Positions 47,392 through 57,054 of a stretch of DNA of 64,000 bases are shown piece by piece. The notes below the pieces were generated by a model that had not been told where the DNA came from, did not search any database, and saw only the letters and a list, made by a program, of their open reading frames with translations. The stretch covers positions 1-64,000 of the forward strand of contig JAWKYD010000002.1 of NCBI GenBank assembly GCA_041396685.1, in the 5' to 3' direction. Within the stretch, counting starts at the first letter, position 1, and each line of letters starts with the position of its first letter. The DNA is from JAUIAI01 sp041396685 (lineage in GTDB: Bacteria > Pseudomonadota > Gammaproteobacteria > Burkholderiales > Burkholderiaceae_E). A program made the position numbers and the translations under genes.

Positions 47392-48281
47392 ATGCGCCGC
47401 AGCCGCTGGCTCAGGTGCTCGGCCATCCGGCGGTCCCCCGACCCTGCTGGCACGCACAGCTGCATCTCCGTGTCGGCGCGCGCGGCGAGGCCACCGTGCC
47501 GCTCGAACGTAGCCACCGCGGGCCGCTGCGCCTGCTGCGCGGCTACCGGCACCAGCCCACGCGCGGCGGCTGCGATTGCTGGGAACAGATCGTCGTCCAT
47601 CCGCCGGGCGGCATCGCAGCCGGCGACAGCCTGAGCATCGCCGCATCGGCGGCCACCGGCTCGCATCTGCTCCTGACCGCTCCCGGTGCGGCCAAGTGGT
47701 ATCGCGGGCATGGCGCCCAGCCCGCGCGCCAGTTGCTGCGGCTGGAGGTTCAGGCCGGTGCGCATCTGGAATGGCTGCCGATGGAGACCATCGTCTACGA
47801 CGGCGCACAGGCCCTGATCGAGAATCACTGGCATGTCGCTTCCGGCGCCAGTCTGATTGCGGCCGAACTCGTCTGCCTCGGCCGCCCCGCCGGCGACCAG
47901 CCGTTTCGTCGCGGCCGGTTGCGCCAGTCGACGAGATTGGTCATCGACGGCGCGCCGGCGTTCATCGAGCGCGCCGTGCTGGACGGCGGCGATGCACACT
48001 GGCGCGGCCCGGCAGGCCTTGGCCGCGCCAGCGCCTTCGGCACCTTGCTGATCGTGCCGGCCCGGCCCGGCCAGATCGAGCCGATGCTCGAACGGGTGCG
48101 CGCCGAAGTGGCCGGTGCGCCCGGCGAGGTGGGCGCAAGCGCCTTGCCGCGACTGCTGATCGTGCGCTGGCGCGGCGAGCGCGCCGAGCACGGATGGCAG
48201 GCCCTGCGCGGCGCCTGGCGCGCGGTTCGCGCCGACGTCAACGGCCACGAGCCGGTGCCACCGCGCATCTGGTCCTGCTGA
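47388..48281 (+). CDS. ureD: Urease accessory protein UreD
   Basis: UreD binds apo-urease and, with UreF and UreG, forms the platform for nickel insertion. The 297-residue protein shows family segments RSHRGPLRLLRGYR, CWEQIVVHPPGGIAAGDSL, GAAKWYRGHG and AHLEWLPMETIVYDGAQ. Coupling to urtE by a 4-bp overlap joins urea transport and urease assembly in one transcript. It is encoded before the structural subunits, as in other Betaproteobacteria. Confidence 0.93.
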   Translation: MNAPQPLAQVLGHPAVPRPCWHAQLHLRVGARGEATVPLERSHRGPLRLLRGYRHQPTRGGCDCWEQIVVHPPGGIAAGDSLSIAASAATGSHLLLTAPGAAKWYRGHGAQPARQLLRLEVQAGAHLEWLPMETIVYDGAQALIENHWHVASGASLIAAELVCLGRPAGDQPFRRGRLRQSTRLVIDGAPAFIERAVLDGGDAHWRGPAGLGRASAFGTLLIVPARPGQIEPMLERVRAEVAGAPGEVGASALPRLLIVRWRGERAEHGWQALRGAWRAVRADVNGHEPVPPRIWSC

Positions 48282-48313
48282 AACGAGAACCGATCTGGAG
48301 CGTCCGAACGACC

Positions 48314-48616
48314 ATGGATCTGACCCCGAGAGAACGAGACAAGCTGTTGATCTTCACCGCCGCCCTGCTCGCCGAGCGTCGCCGGGCACGCGGGCTCAAG
48401 CTCAACTACCCGGAGGCGGTCGCCCTCATCACGGCCGAGATCATGGAAGGCGCGCGCGATGGCCGCACGGTGGCCGAACTGATGAGCCACGGCACCACGA
48501 TCCTGCAGCGCGACGACGTCATGCCCGGCGTCGCCGAGATGATTCCCGAGATCCAGGTCGAGGCCACGTTCCCCGATGGCACGAAACTGGTCACCGTTCA
48601 CCAGCCGATCGTCTGA
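48314..48616 (+). CDS. ureA: Urease subunit gamma
   Basis: Small structural subunit of nickel urease, 100 residues, reading MDLTPRERDKLLIFTAALLA and ending with the VEATFPDGTKLVTVHQPI segment of the family. The much longer open frame upstream lies inside ureD and is spurious. The Shine-Dalgarno is weak (GGAG about 14 bases upstream). It is followed 11 bp later by ureB; the two are not fused. Confidence 0.97.
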   Translation: MDLTPRERDKLLIFTAALLAERRRARGLKLNYPEAVALITAEIMEGARDGRTVAELMSHGTTILQRDDVMPGVAEMIPEIQVEATFPDGTKLVTVHQPIV

Positions 48617-48627
48617 GGAGCCCGACG

Positions 48628-48951
48628 ATGATTCCCGGAGAGATTCTCCCCGCCGAGGGCGAGATCGAGCTCAACGCCGGTCTGCCCGTCACCACCATCG
48701 AGGTCGCGAACTCGGGCGACCGACCGGTGCAGATCGGCTCGCACTATCACTTCTACGAAGTCAACGACGCGCTGCTGTTCGACCGATCGCTCGCCCTCGG
48801 TCAGCGCCTGAACATCGCTGCGGGCACCGCGGTGCGTTTCGAACCCGGTCAGACCCGCACCATCGAGCTGGTGCCCTATACCGGCGCGCGCAAGGTGTTC
48901 GGCTTCCAGGGCAAGGTGATGGGCGCTCTGCCCTCGGGAGATCGGCCATGA
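48628..48951 (+). CDS. ureB: Urease subunit beta
   Basis: Structural subunit of 107 residues, starting MIPGEILPAEGEIELNAGLP and containing the conserved GDRPVQIGSHYHFYEVNDAL and GFQGKVMGAL parts. It has a good GAGGAG Shine-Dalgarno. The stop overlaps ureC as ATGA. Confidence 0.97.
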   Translation: MIPGEILPAEGEIELNAGLPVTTIEVANSGDRPVQIGSHYHFYEVNDALLFDRSLALGQRLNIAAGTAVRFEPGQTRTIELVPYTGARKVFGFQGKVMGALPSGDRP

Positions 48952-50648
48952 AGATCAGCCGACGCGCCTATGCCGACATGTACGGCCCGACCACCGGTGA
49001 TCGCGTGCGCCTGGCCGACACCAACCTCGTGATCAAGGTCGAGCGCGACCGCACGCGCTACGGCGACGAGGTCAAGTTCGGCGGTGGCAAGGTGATTCGC
49101 GACGGCATGGGCCAAAGCCAGCGGTGCGCGGCCGAGGTGCCCGACACCGTCATCACCAACGCTCTGATCGTCGATTGGTGGGGCATCGAGAAGGCCGACG
49201 TAGCCATTCGCGACGGCCGCATCCAGGCGATCGGCAAGGCCGGCAATCCCGACATCCAGGACGGCGTCGACATCGTCATCGGTGCGTCCACGGAAATCAT
49301 CGCCGGCGAGGGCAGCATTCTCACCGCCGGCGCGATCGATGGCCACATCCACCTGATCTGCCCGCAGCAGATCGACGAGGCACTGGCCGCCGGCATCACC
49401 ACCATGATCGGCGGCGGTACCGGCCCGGCCACGGGCACCAATGCCACCACCTGCACGCCGGGGCCCTGGCACACCGGCCGCATGTTGCTCGCGCTCGAGC
49501 ACTATCCGATGAACTTCGGTCTGAAGGCCAAGGGCAATGCGTCGCTGCCCGTCCCGCTCGAGGAACAGCTGCGCGGCGGCGCCATGGGCCTGAAGCTGCA
49601 CGAGGACTGGGGCACCACCCCGGCCGCAATCGACAACTGCCTGGCCGTGGCCGATCGTTTCGACGTGCAGGTGGCGATCCACACCGACACCTTGAACGAG
49701 TCAGGCTTCGTGGAATCGACGCTGGCAGCATTCAAGGGCCGCACGATCCACACCTATCACACCGAAGGCGCGGGCGGTGGCCACGCGCCCGACATCATCC
49801 GCGCCTGCGCCCTGCCCCACGTGCTGCCATCGTCGACCAACCCGACGCGGCCGTACACGGTGAACACGATCGACGAGCACCTCGACATGCTCATGGTCTG
49901 CCATCACCTGGACCCGGCGATCCCCGAGGACGTCGCCTTCGCCGAGAGCCGCATCCGGCGCGAGACCATCGCCGCGGAAGACATCCTGCACGACCTGGGT
50001 GCGTTCTCCATGATGGCATCCGACTCTCAGGCCATGGGTCGCGTGGGCGAGACCCTCATCCGCTGCTGGCAGACCGCCCACAAGATGAAGCAGCAGTTCG
50101 GTCCGCTGACGGGCGACGACGGCGACGCCGACAACAACCGGGTCAAGCGCTACATCGCGAAGCTGGCGATCAATCCCGCGATCGCAAACGGCATCGCCGA
50201 CACCGTCGGCTCGATCGAGGTCGGCAAACTGGCCGATCTGGTGCTCTGGAAGCCGGCCATGTTCGGCGTCAAACCGTCGATGGTCATCAAGGGTGGCCAG
50301 ATCGCCGTGGCGGCGATGGGTGACCCCAATGCGTCGATTCCCACGCCGCAGCCGGTGCACACGCGACCCATGTTCGGATCACTGGGCGGCGCGCCCCGGC
50401 GCAATTCGGTCGCATTCGTCGCCGGCGCCGCGATCGAGGCCGGACTGGCCGAATCCCTCGGGTTGTCCAGGCCGCTGGTTGCCGTGCGCGGCACGCGCAA
50501 CATCGGCAAGCGCGATATGCGCCTGAACGATGCCACGCCCGAGATCACGGTCGATCCGCAGACCTACCAGGTACACGCCGACGGCCGCCTGCTGACCTGC
50601 GAACCGGCCGCCGTACTGCCGATGGCCCAGCGCTACTTCCTGTTCTGA
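48948..50648 (+). CDS. ureC: Urease subunit alpha (catalytic)
   Basis: Hydrolyses urea to ammonia and carbamate at a dinuclear nickel site. The 566-residue protein has the amidohydrolase metal motif GHIHLICPQQ, the carbamylated lysine at about residue 216 in MGLKLHEDWGTT, further ligands in VAIHTDTLNESG and HTYHTEGAGGGHAPD, and the flap region MVCHHLDPAIPEDVAFAES with the catalytic histidine. All active-site groups appear intact. A 4-bp overlap couples it to ureB. Confidence 0.98.
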   Translation: MKISRRAYADMYGPTTGDRVRLADTNLVIKVERDRTRYGDEVKFGGGKVIRDGMGQSQRCAAEVPDTVITNALIVDWWGIEKADVAIRDGRIQAIGKAGNPDIQDGVDIVIGASTEIIAGEGSILTAGAIDGHIHLICPQQIDEALAAGITTMIGGGTGPATGTNATTCTPGPWHTGRMLLALEHYPMNFGLKAKGNASLPVPLEEQLRGGAMGLKLHEDWGTTPAAIDNCLAVADRFDVQVAIHTDTLNESGFVESTLAAFKGRTIHTYHTEGAGGGHAPDIIRACALPHVLPSSTNPTRPYTVNTIDEHLDMLMVCHHLDPAIPEDVAFAESRIRRETIAAEDILHDLGAFSMMASDSQAMGRVGETLIRCWQTAHKMKQQFGPLTGDDGDADNNRVKRYIAKLAINPAIANGIADTVGSIEVGKLADLVLWKPAMFGVKPSMVIKGGQIAVAAMGDPNASIPTPQPVHTRPMFGSLGGAPRRNSVAFVAGAAIEAGLAESLGLSRPLVAVRGTRNIGKRDMRLNDATPEITVDPQTYQVHADGRLLTCEPAAVLPMAQRYFLF

Positions 50649-50688
50649 GCGCTAAGAATCGAGCGAACATTCGAAGACGGAGACCCCG

Positions 50689-51422
<734 letters not shown>

Positions 51423-51426
<4 letters not shown>

Positions 51427-52214
51427 GCCCGATACACACCTCGGGACGCGCAAGCCCCGCCGCGAGCCCGACCATGCTCGCCACCGACGCCTTCGAGCGC
51501 GGCACGATGACCCATGGTGTCACTGGCTCGCTGGCCGCACTGTCCATGCTCAGGCTGGCCAGCCCGTCGCTGCCGATCGGTGGCTTCAGCTACTCGCAGG
51601 GACTCGAGCCGGCCATCGTCGCCGGCTGGGTCGAGGACGAGCGCTCGCTGGTCGACTGGCTGGGATCGCTGATCGACAGCTCGCTGGCCAGCTACGAGGC
51701 ACCCTTGTGCTGGCGCCTGTTCGGCGCGCTGCGCTCGCGCCACATGCGCGCCGCCCTGCACTGGCATGACGATTTCCTCGCCACCCGTGAAACCGCCGAG
51801 TTGCGGGCCGAAACCTTGCAAATGGGCTATTCGCTGCTCAAACTGCTGACCGACACCCACGATGCATCCGGCTGGGTGGCCGGGGTGGCGCGGCGCCGCC
51901 TCGACGAACGCCGCGAGACCGCCCTGCCGCTGGCCTATGGCCTGGCCTCGTTGGCGTTCGGCATCGAGCGCTCGGCGGCGTTGCAGGCCTATGCCTGGAC
52001 CTGGCTCGAGAATCAGGTGGCAGCCGCGATCAAGGCGGTGCCGCTGGGCCAGCAGTGTGGTCAGCGGGTCTTCGACGCGCTACTGCCCCGCCTGGGTACG
52101 GCGCTCGAGCAGGCGCCGCACAGGCGCGAGAGCGAATGGAGCAATTTCACGCCGGGCCTGGCCTTGGCCAGCAGCTGGCACGAAACCCAATATTCCAGGT
52201 TGTTCCGATCCTGA
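51423..52214 (+). CDS. ureF: Urease accessory protein UreF
   Basis: UreF binds UreD and gates UreG in nickel-dependent activation of urease. The 263-residue protein has family segments LRLASPSLPIGGFSYSQGLE and YEAPLCWRLF, and the C-terminal LALASSWHETQYSRLFRS. About 40 residues precede the usual start of the domain; an internal ATG at codon 18 or 29 could be the real start, but the first one overlaps ureE as ATGA. It is followed 46 bp later by ureG. Confidence 0.94.
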
Positions 52215-52260
52215 CCGCCCTCGAATCGACGAGCGGCGGCCCCATCGCGGAGTCCGACAC

Positions 52261-52908
52261 ATGAACCATCCGACCATCAAGACCCGTGACGCGCTGCGCG
52301 TCGGCATCGGCGGCCCGGTGGGCTCCGGCAAGACCGCATTGACGCTGTCGCTCTGCCGCCTGCTGCGCGACGAATTCGACATGGCGGCGATCACCAACGA
52401 CATCTACACGCGCGAGGACGCCGAGTTCCTGGCCCGCAACGATGCCTTGCCGCTCGACCGCATCCTCGGTGTCGAAACCGGTGGCTGCCCGCACACCGCG
52501 ATCCGCGAAGACGCCTCGATCAACCTCGAGGCCATCGACCGGCTCGCGCAGCGTCACCCCGGCCTCGAACTGGTACTGGTCGAAAGTGGCGGTGACAATC
52601 TCGCTGCCACCTTCAGCCCCGAGCTGTCGGACCTGACGATCTACGTGATCGATGTGGCCGCCGGCGAGAAGATCCCCCGCAAGGGTGGGCCCGGCATCAT
52701 CAAGTCCGACCTGCTGGTGATCAACAAGATCGATCTCGCGCCCATGGTCGGCGCCTCGCTCGAGGTCATGCGCGAGGACGCCGCCCGCATGCGCGGCGCG
52801 CGCCCGTTCGTCTTCAGCAATCTGAAGAGCGGCGAAGGCCTGTCCGCGATCGCCGATTTCATCCGCCACCGCGGCCTGTTGGGCGACGCCGGCCGAGCCG
52901 CCGCCTGA
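52261..52908 (+). CDS. ureG: Urease accessory GTPase UreG
   Basis: UreG is a SIMIBI-class GTPase that carries nickel to urease. The 215-residue protein has the P-loop GIGGPVGSGKTALTLSL, the metal-binding CPH motif in GVETGGCPHTAIRED, the switch region VESGGDNLAATFSPEL and the guanine-specificity motif VINKIDLAP. The open frame upstream lies in ureF and is not part of the protein. It closes the conserved ureDABCEFG order. Confidence 0.97.
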   Translation: MNHPTIKTRDALRVGIGGPVGSGKTALTLSLCRLLRDEFDMAAITNDIYTREDAEFLARNDALPLDRILGVETGGCPHTAIREDASINLEAIDRLAQRHPGLELVLVESGGDNLAATFSPELSDLTIYVIDVAAGEKIPRKGGPGIIKSDLLVINKIDLAPMVGASLEVMREDAARMRGARPFVFSNLKSGEGLSAIADFIRHRGLLGDAGRAAA

Positions 52909-52945
52909 GCCGGTACCCGACACAATTCGTTCAAGGAGATCCCTG

Positions 52946-53248
52946 ATGAATCAGTCTTTCGAATCGCCATCTGGCGCCCGCGATCGGAGCAAGCCCAAGG
53001 GCCGGCCGGTTCCCGCACTGCTCTCGGCGGTCGCATCGCTGCTGCTGACCGCCCTGCCCGCGCCGGCATTCGCGCACCCGGGCCCGCATGTGCACGACGA
53101 CGGGCTCTGGCATCTGCTGACCCAGCCCGATCATCTCGCGTTGCTGGCACTGGCCGTGGGCCTGGGCGTTGGCCTTGCGCGCTGGCTTGGCTCGCGACGT
53201 ACCAGCAGGGCGGCGTCGCGGGAATCGCACGCCCGGTCCGACCGCTGA
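52946..53248 (+). CDS. Small His-containing membrane protein at the end of the urease operon
   Basis: A 100-residue protein with a basic N-terminus, a hydrophobic segment (LLSAVASLLLTALPAPAFA) that may be a signal peptide or membrane anchor, a short metal-ligand-like stretch HPGPHVHDDGLWHLL just after it, and one C-terminal membrane helix (LALLALAVGLGVGLARWLG). AAGGAGAT precedes the ATG, 37 bp after ureG, so it is probably in the operon. HupE/UreJ proteins start similarly with a histidine after the signal peptide but are much larger. A role in nickel handling is a guess from position. Confidence 0.6.
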   Translation: MNQSFESPSGARDRSKPKGRPVPALLSAVASLLLTALPAPAFAHPGPHVHDDGLWHLLTQPDHLALLALAVGLGVGLARWLGSRRTSRAASRESHARSDR

Positions 53249-53312
53249 CCGTTTCGCCGCGAGTCGCGGATCGTTTCCGCCCGCTACGACCGGATCCGAA
53301 CTTCAAGACGGC

Positions 53313-53771
53313 TCAATCGAGGTCGCGCTTGAAGCCGACGTGCGAAGGCACGAATCCCAGACGCTCGTAGAAGCGGCCCGCATCGGTGCGGCGCTTGTCC
53401 GAGGTCAGTTGCAGCATGCCGCAACCAAGCGCGCGTGCGCGCACGGCGATCATTTCGATCAACCGCGAGCCGACGCCCGACCCGCGCTCGCTCGACGCCA
53501 CCCGTACGCCTTCGATCAGCCCGCGCCGGCATCCCCCGCGGGTCAGGGTTGGAATGACCGTGAGCTGCGCGACACCGACGACGCTCTGGCCGCGAACCGC
53601 CAACCACAGTTCGTTGTTCGGATCGGCCTCGATGTCGGCAAAAGCCCTGACATAGGCATCGGGTAACGGCGACACCGCCTGCTCGCGAGTGGCACCGAGC
53701 GGATCGTCGGCCAGCAATACGACGATGGCGGTCACGTCGGCCGCGCCTGCCAGGCGAAACTGAAGTTCCAT
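53313..53771 (-). CDS. GNAT family N-acetyltransferase
   Basis: An acetyl-CoA-dependent acetyltransferase of 152 residues. The acyl-CoA pyrophosphate motif lies in VRVASSERGSGVGSRLIEMI, preceded by the strand AQLTVIPTLTRGGCRRGLIE, and the C-terminal LTSDKRRTDAGRFYERLGF is typical of the GNAT fold. I chose the ATG giving MELQFRLAGAADVTAI with GGGAGG upstream; a longer frame reaches into the divergent spacer. The substrate is unknown. Confidence 0.85.
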   Translation of the reverse strand: MELQFRLAGAADVTAIVVLLADDPLGATREQAVSPLPDAYVRAFADIEADPNNELWLAVRGQSVVGVAQLTVIPTLTRGGCRRGLIEGVRVASSERGSGVGSRLIEMIAVRARALGCGMLQLTSDKRRTDAGRFYERLGFVPSHVGFKRDLD

Positions 53772-53854
53772 GTCGTTCGAGCCTCCCTGCCAGGAATTCG
53801 TGATCGCCGCGCGGCGCGCTTCCGGTATCCTCGCACCAAACAAGGAGAGCCACG

Positions 53855-54424
53855 ATGTACAGAACTGCAATCATTGCGATGAGCATCGCACTGTCGGCGG
53901 CGACGCCGGCCCTGGCCGACGAGATCAGCGATACCTTGAACTCGGCGATCAAGTCCTACGAGGCCGGCGATCTCGGCCGCACCAACGAAGATCTCACCTA
54001 CGCCATGCAGCTGATCACGCAGAAGCGTGGCGAGGCATTGCAGGCCTTCCTGCCCGAACCGATCGACGGCTGGGAACTACAGAAATCCAAGGGTTCGGGC
54101 AATGGCGGCGGCTTGGCGATGTTCGGCGGCGGACTGACCGCGAGCGCGGTCTACAAGCGCGATCGTGATCGCATCGAGGTCCAGATCATCGCCGGCTCGC
54201 CGATGATCGCCTCGATGGCCATGATCTTCAACAACCCGGCCGCGATCGGCGCTCAGGGCAAGCTCACGCGCATCGGTCGCGAGAAGGTCCTGATCAAGAA
54301 CGACGGCGAGTTGCAGTCGCTGGTCGACAATCGCATCCTCGTGCAAGTGTCCGGCAAGGGCTCGGCCGAGGACAAGGAAGCGCTGTTTCGCAAGATCGAT
54401 CTGCAGGGGCTGAAAGATTTCTGA
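53855..54424 (+). CDS. Secreted protein of unknown function
   Basis: A 189-residue exported protein. A signal peptide (1-21, ending TPALADE) is followed by a helical segment (DTLNSAIKSYEAGDLGRTNE) and a C-terminal alpha/beta domain containing SGNGGGLAMFGGGLTASAVY and QIIAGSPMIASMAMIFNNP. I do not recognise a characterised family. AAGGAGAG precedes the ATG. It is divergent from the acetyltransferase and followed 27 bp later by the lactate-permease gene on the same strand. Confidence 0.75.
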   Translation: MYRTAIIAMSIALSAATPALADEISDTLNSAIKSYEAGDLGRTNEDLTYAMQLITQKRGEALQAFLPEPIDGWELQKSKGSGNGGGLAMFGGGLTASAVYKRDRDRIEVQIIAGSPMIASMAMIFNNPAAIGAQGKLTRIGREKVLIKNDGELQSLVDNRILVQVSGKGSAEDKEALFRKIDLQGLKDF

Positions 54425-54451
54425 TTTCCGCCAAGGGTCGCGACGCGGCCC

Positions 54452-55954
54452 ATGACCGATTTGCTTGCCGCGGCTCCCCTGGTCGCGGTGATGACGATAC
54501 TGATCGTGCCAGGCGCACGGGTTCTGGCCGCGATGGCCTCGGGCCTGCTGCTGGTCAGCGCGATCGCGCTGGCGCGCTCCCCGTTCGCGCTATCCACAGA
54601 GGCATGGCTCGACGCGATCCTCTCCGGTTTGTCGACCACGATTCCGGTTGCCTACGTGCTGCTCGGCGGCATCACGCTGGCGGGCGTGATGCGCGCGGGC
54701 GGCGCGCTGCGAACGATTTCGTCGGCCCTGCTCGAACAGCTTCCCGATCCCTTGCACCGCACGCTCGCGCTGGTATTCGGCGTCGCGGTCTTTTTCGAGA
54801 GCGTGACGGGTTTCGGCGTCGGCGCCGTGGTCTGCGCGCCGATCTTCGTCGCGCTCGGCCTCGCTCCCTGGCGGGCCGCATCGCTGTCGCTGCTGGGTTT
54901 GAACGGCGTTACCTGGGGCGCCTTGGCGATCGGCACCCACCTGGGCGCGACACTCGCCGGCATCGAGGCCGATCGGCTGAGCACCCTGGCCGTGCTGCTC
55001 AGCCTGCCCTACTGGCTCGTGGTGGGCGCACTTGCGCTACGAATCGCCGGCATCGGCGGTAGGATGCTGCGCCGATTCGTCTGGCTGGTCGTCTACGTGG
55101 GCCTGCTCGGCCTGCTGCTTGTGGCCGTGACCCGCAGGCTGACATTCGAACTGGCGGGCGCCGTCGCCGGTCCGCTGCTGTTCGCGGCGGCCACGCGACT
55201 CGCCCGCTTGAAGCGTCGCGACCCCGCCACCGGGGTTCGGCCCACTCGCGGCGACGGCAAAGCCACGACACCGGATCTTCGCCGTTCGCTGATACCGTTC
55301 GCCTTGCTGCTTGCCGGCCTGAGCCTGCTGCGCATGCCCGGCCCGCTCGCACGCTGGGCCTCCGACGCGGCGCTGTTCACGCTCCCGAGCGGCGGTTGGC
55401 AATTGGCACCGATCGGACATCCCGGCACCTGGATGCTGCTGGCGGCAATGAGCGCGCTGATCGCGCTGCCCGAGGCCCGGCGCGACCTCGGTCTGCAAGC
55501 CCGGGTCATCGCCCGCAGCTGGTCGATGGCCGCGATCGTCGTTGCCGGCTTCCTGGTCTTTGCCAGCATCATGACGTCAGCGGGCATGACCGCACACCTG
55601 GCCGCCAGGCTAACCTCTCTCACGGGGAGTCACTTCGTCTGGCTGGTTGCGCCCATCGGCGCCCTGGGCGGTTTTCTGACCGGCAGCAACACCGGCGGCA
55701 ATGCGATGCTGATGCAGATCCAGCTCGCCGCCGCCAAGGCGATCGGCCTGCCGAGCGACTGGGTCGCCGCCGCGCAGAACGCGGCCGGCGCCAATGCCAC
55801 ACTCGCGTCGCCGGGCCGCCTGATATTGGCCTCGCACCTGACCGGCTGCGCGGGCAGCGAAGGCCGGCTGCTGCGCCTGCTCGGGCCGGTGATCGTCGCC
55901 GGCACGTTGGGCACGGCGCTGATCCTGGTGATCGCGCAGTCGGCTTCCGGCTGA
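54452..55954 (+). CDS. L-lactate permease family transporter
   Basis: A 500-residue inner-membrane protein with about thirteen hydrophobic segments. The segment VFFESVTGFGVGAVVCAPIF and the C-terminal GGFLTGSNTGGNAMLMQIQL and AAQNAAGANATLASPGRL are signatures of the LctP/GlcA family, which moves lactate or glycolate with protons. It is somewhat shorter than E. coli LldP (551). No lactate dehydrogenase gene is nearby, so the substrate is uncertain. It is convergent with the oxidoreductase gene. Confidence 0.87.
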   Translation: MTDLLAAAPLVAVMTILIVPGARVLAAMASGLLLVSAIALARSPFALSTEAWLDAILSGLSTTIPVAYVLLGGITLAGVMRAGGALRTISSALLEQLPDPLHRTLALVFGVAVFFESVTGFGVGAVVCAPIFVALGLAPWRAASLSLLGLNGVTWGALAIGTHLGATLAGIEADRLSTLAVLLSLPYWLVVGALALRIAGIGGRMLRRFVWLVVYVGLLGLLLVAVTRRLTFELAGAVAGPLLFAAATRLARLKRRDPATGVRPTRGDGKATTPDLRRSLIPFALLLAGLSLLRMPGPLARWASDAALFTLPSGGWQLAPIGHPGTWMLLAAMSALIALPEARRDLGLQARVIARSWSMAAIVVAGFLVFASIMTSAGMTAHLAARLTSLTGSHFVWLVAPIGALGGFLTGSNTGGNAMLMQIQLAAAKAIGLPSDWVAAAQNAAGANATLASPGRLILASHLTGCAGSEGRLLRLLGPVIVAGTLGTALILVIAQSASG

Positions 55955-56015
55955 CCATGGCCCTATTTGCCGATCCGGCGCTGCCCTGCCCGAGGCCGTC
56001 CTCGGCCGTTGCGCC

Positions 56016-56891
56016 TCAGACCGGCGGATCGTCGTAGAGCTTGTAGATTGCCAGCGTGTCGAGGTCGCCGTGCCCACGCGCGATCAACGCGCGATAGACG
56101 TTGGCGGCCTGCGACGTCATCGGCACCTGGGTCTGCAGCTGTCGCGACAGATCGATCGCCATGTCGAGATCCTTCAGATTGACCCAGGCGTAGCCAGTGG
56201 GCGGATCGAACTTGCGTTCACGCATCTGCTCCCAGTGGTGCTGCAGGATCGCGCTGTCGGCATAACCGCCGGCCAGGGCCTGCGGAATCAGCGACGCGTC
56301 GAGCCCGCTGCGCTCGGCCATGCGCAACGCCTCGGCCACCGTACAGAAAGTGTTCAGCACCAGCATCTGATTGATGATCTTGGCCACCTGGCCGCTGCCC
56401 ACGGGCCCGAGGTGGGTCCAGTTGCCGGCGAAGGCGTCGAAGAACACCTGCGCCTGAGCGACATCGTCGACCGCACCGCCGACCATGATTGTCAGGCGTG
56501 CGGCCTGCGCTGCCGGCGGCCCGCCCGACATCGGTGCATCGACCCAGCGCAAGCCGTGCGCCTGAGCGAGCCGGTCGGCCAGCGCGCGGGTTCCGGACGG
56601 GCCGCACGAGGAGAAATCCACCATCAACGAGCCCTGCCGCCAGCGCTTGCCGACCGCCACGACCACCTGGTGTACCTGCGCGAGACCGTTGACACACAGG
56701 CCGATGCAGTCGGCGCCGGCGGCCACCTCGGCGGCATCGACCGCGCCGCGGGCACCCGAGTCGACCGCCTCCTGCAGCCGACCGGGATCACGGTCGTAGA
56801 CGAGCACATCGTGACCGGCCGCGATCAGTCGCCCGACCATCGGACGACCCATCAGCCCGAGCCCGATGAACACCAGGGTTTTGCGTGTCAT
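56016..56891 (-). CDS. 3-hydroxyisobutyrate dehydrogenase-like NAD(P)-dependent oxidoreductase
   Basis: A 291-residue beta-hydroxyacid dehydrogenase. The Rossmann motif FIGLGLMGRPMVGRLIAAGH is at the N-terminus, the substrate-binding segment WVDAPMSGGPPAAQAARLT follows, and the catalytic lysine is in GSGQVAKIINQMLVLNT. The family covers 3-hydroxyisobutyrate, tartronate semialdehyde, 2-hydroxy-3-oxopropionate and related substrates; the exact one is not clear. It is divergent from the acyl-CoA dehydrogenase gene, so it may belong to valine or related carboxylate breakdown. Confidence 0.87.
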   Translation of the reverse strand: MTRKTLVFIGLGLMGRPMVGRLIAAGHDVLVYDRDPGRLQEAVDSGARGAVDAAEVAAGADCIGLCVNGLAQVHQVVVAVGKRWRQGSLMVDFSSCGPSGTRALADRLAQAHGLRWVDAPMSGGPPAAQAARLTIMVGGAVDDVAQAQVFFDAFAGNWTHLGPVGSGQVAKIINQMLVLNTFCTVAEALRMAERSGLDASLIPQALAGGYADSAILQHHWEQMRERKFDPPTGYAWVNLKDLDMAIDLSRQLQTQVPMTSQAANVYRALIARGHGDLDTLAIYKLYDDPPV

Positions 56892-57054
56892 GAAGAGATC
56901 CCGCTGTCGATGATCGAGCGGTCAGGGTAGCAGCCCCGCAGACGCCGGCATGCGGGATTGCCACCGGCGCAACGGTCGCCTGCGGCTGGTGAGCGCAAAC
57001 CGTCGCCGACGGCCGGCCTACAATGAACCCCTGCTTCGCACTGGAGGACACGAC

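Noticed and set aside
53249..53312. Terminator at the end of the urease operon (CCGCGAGTCGCGG)
   Set aside because: The stem is short with a one-base centre and there is no T-run on either strand.
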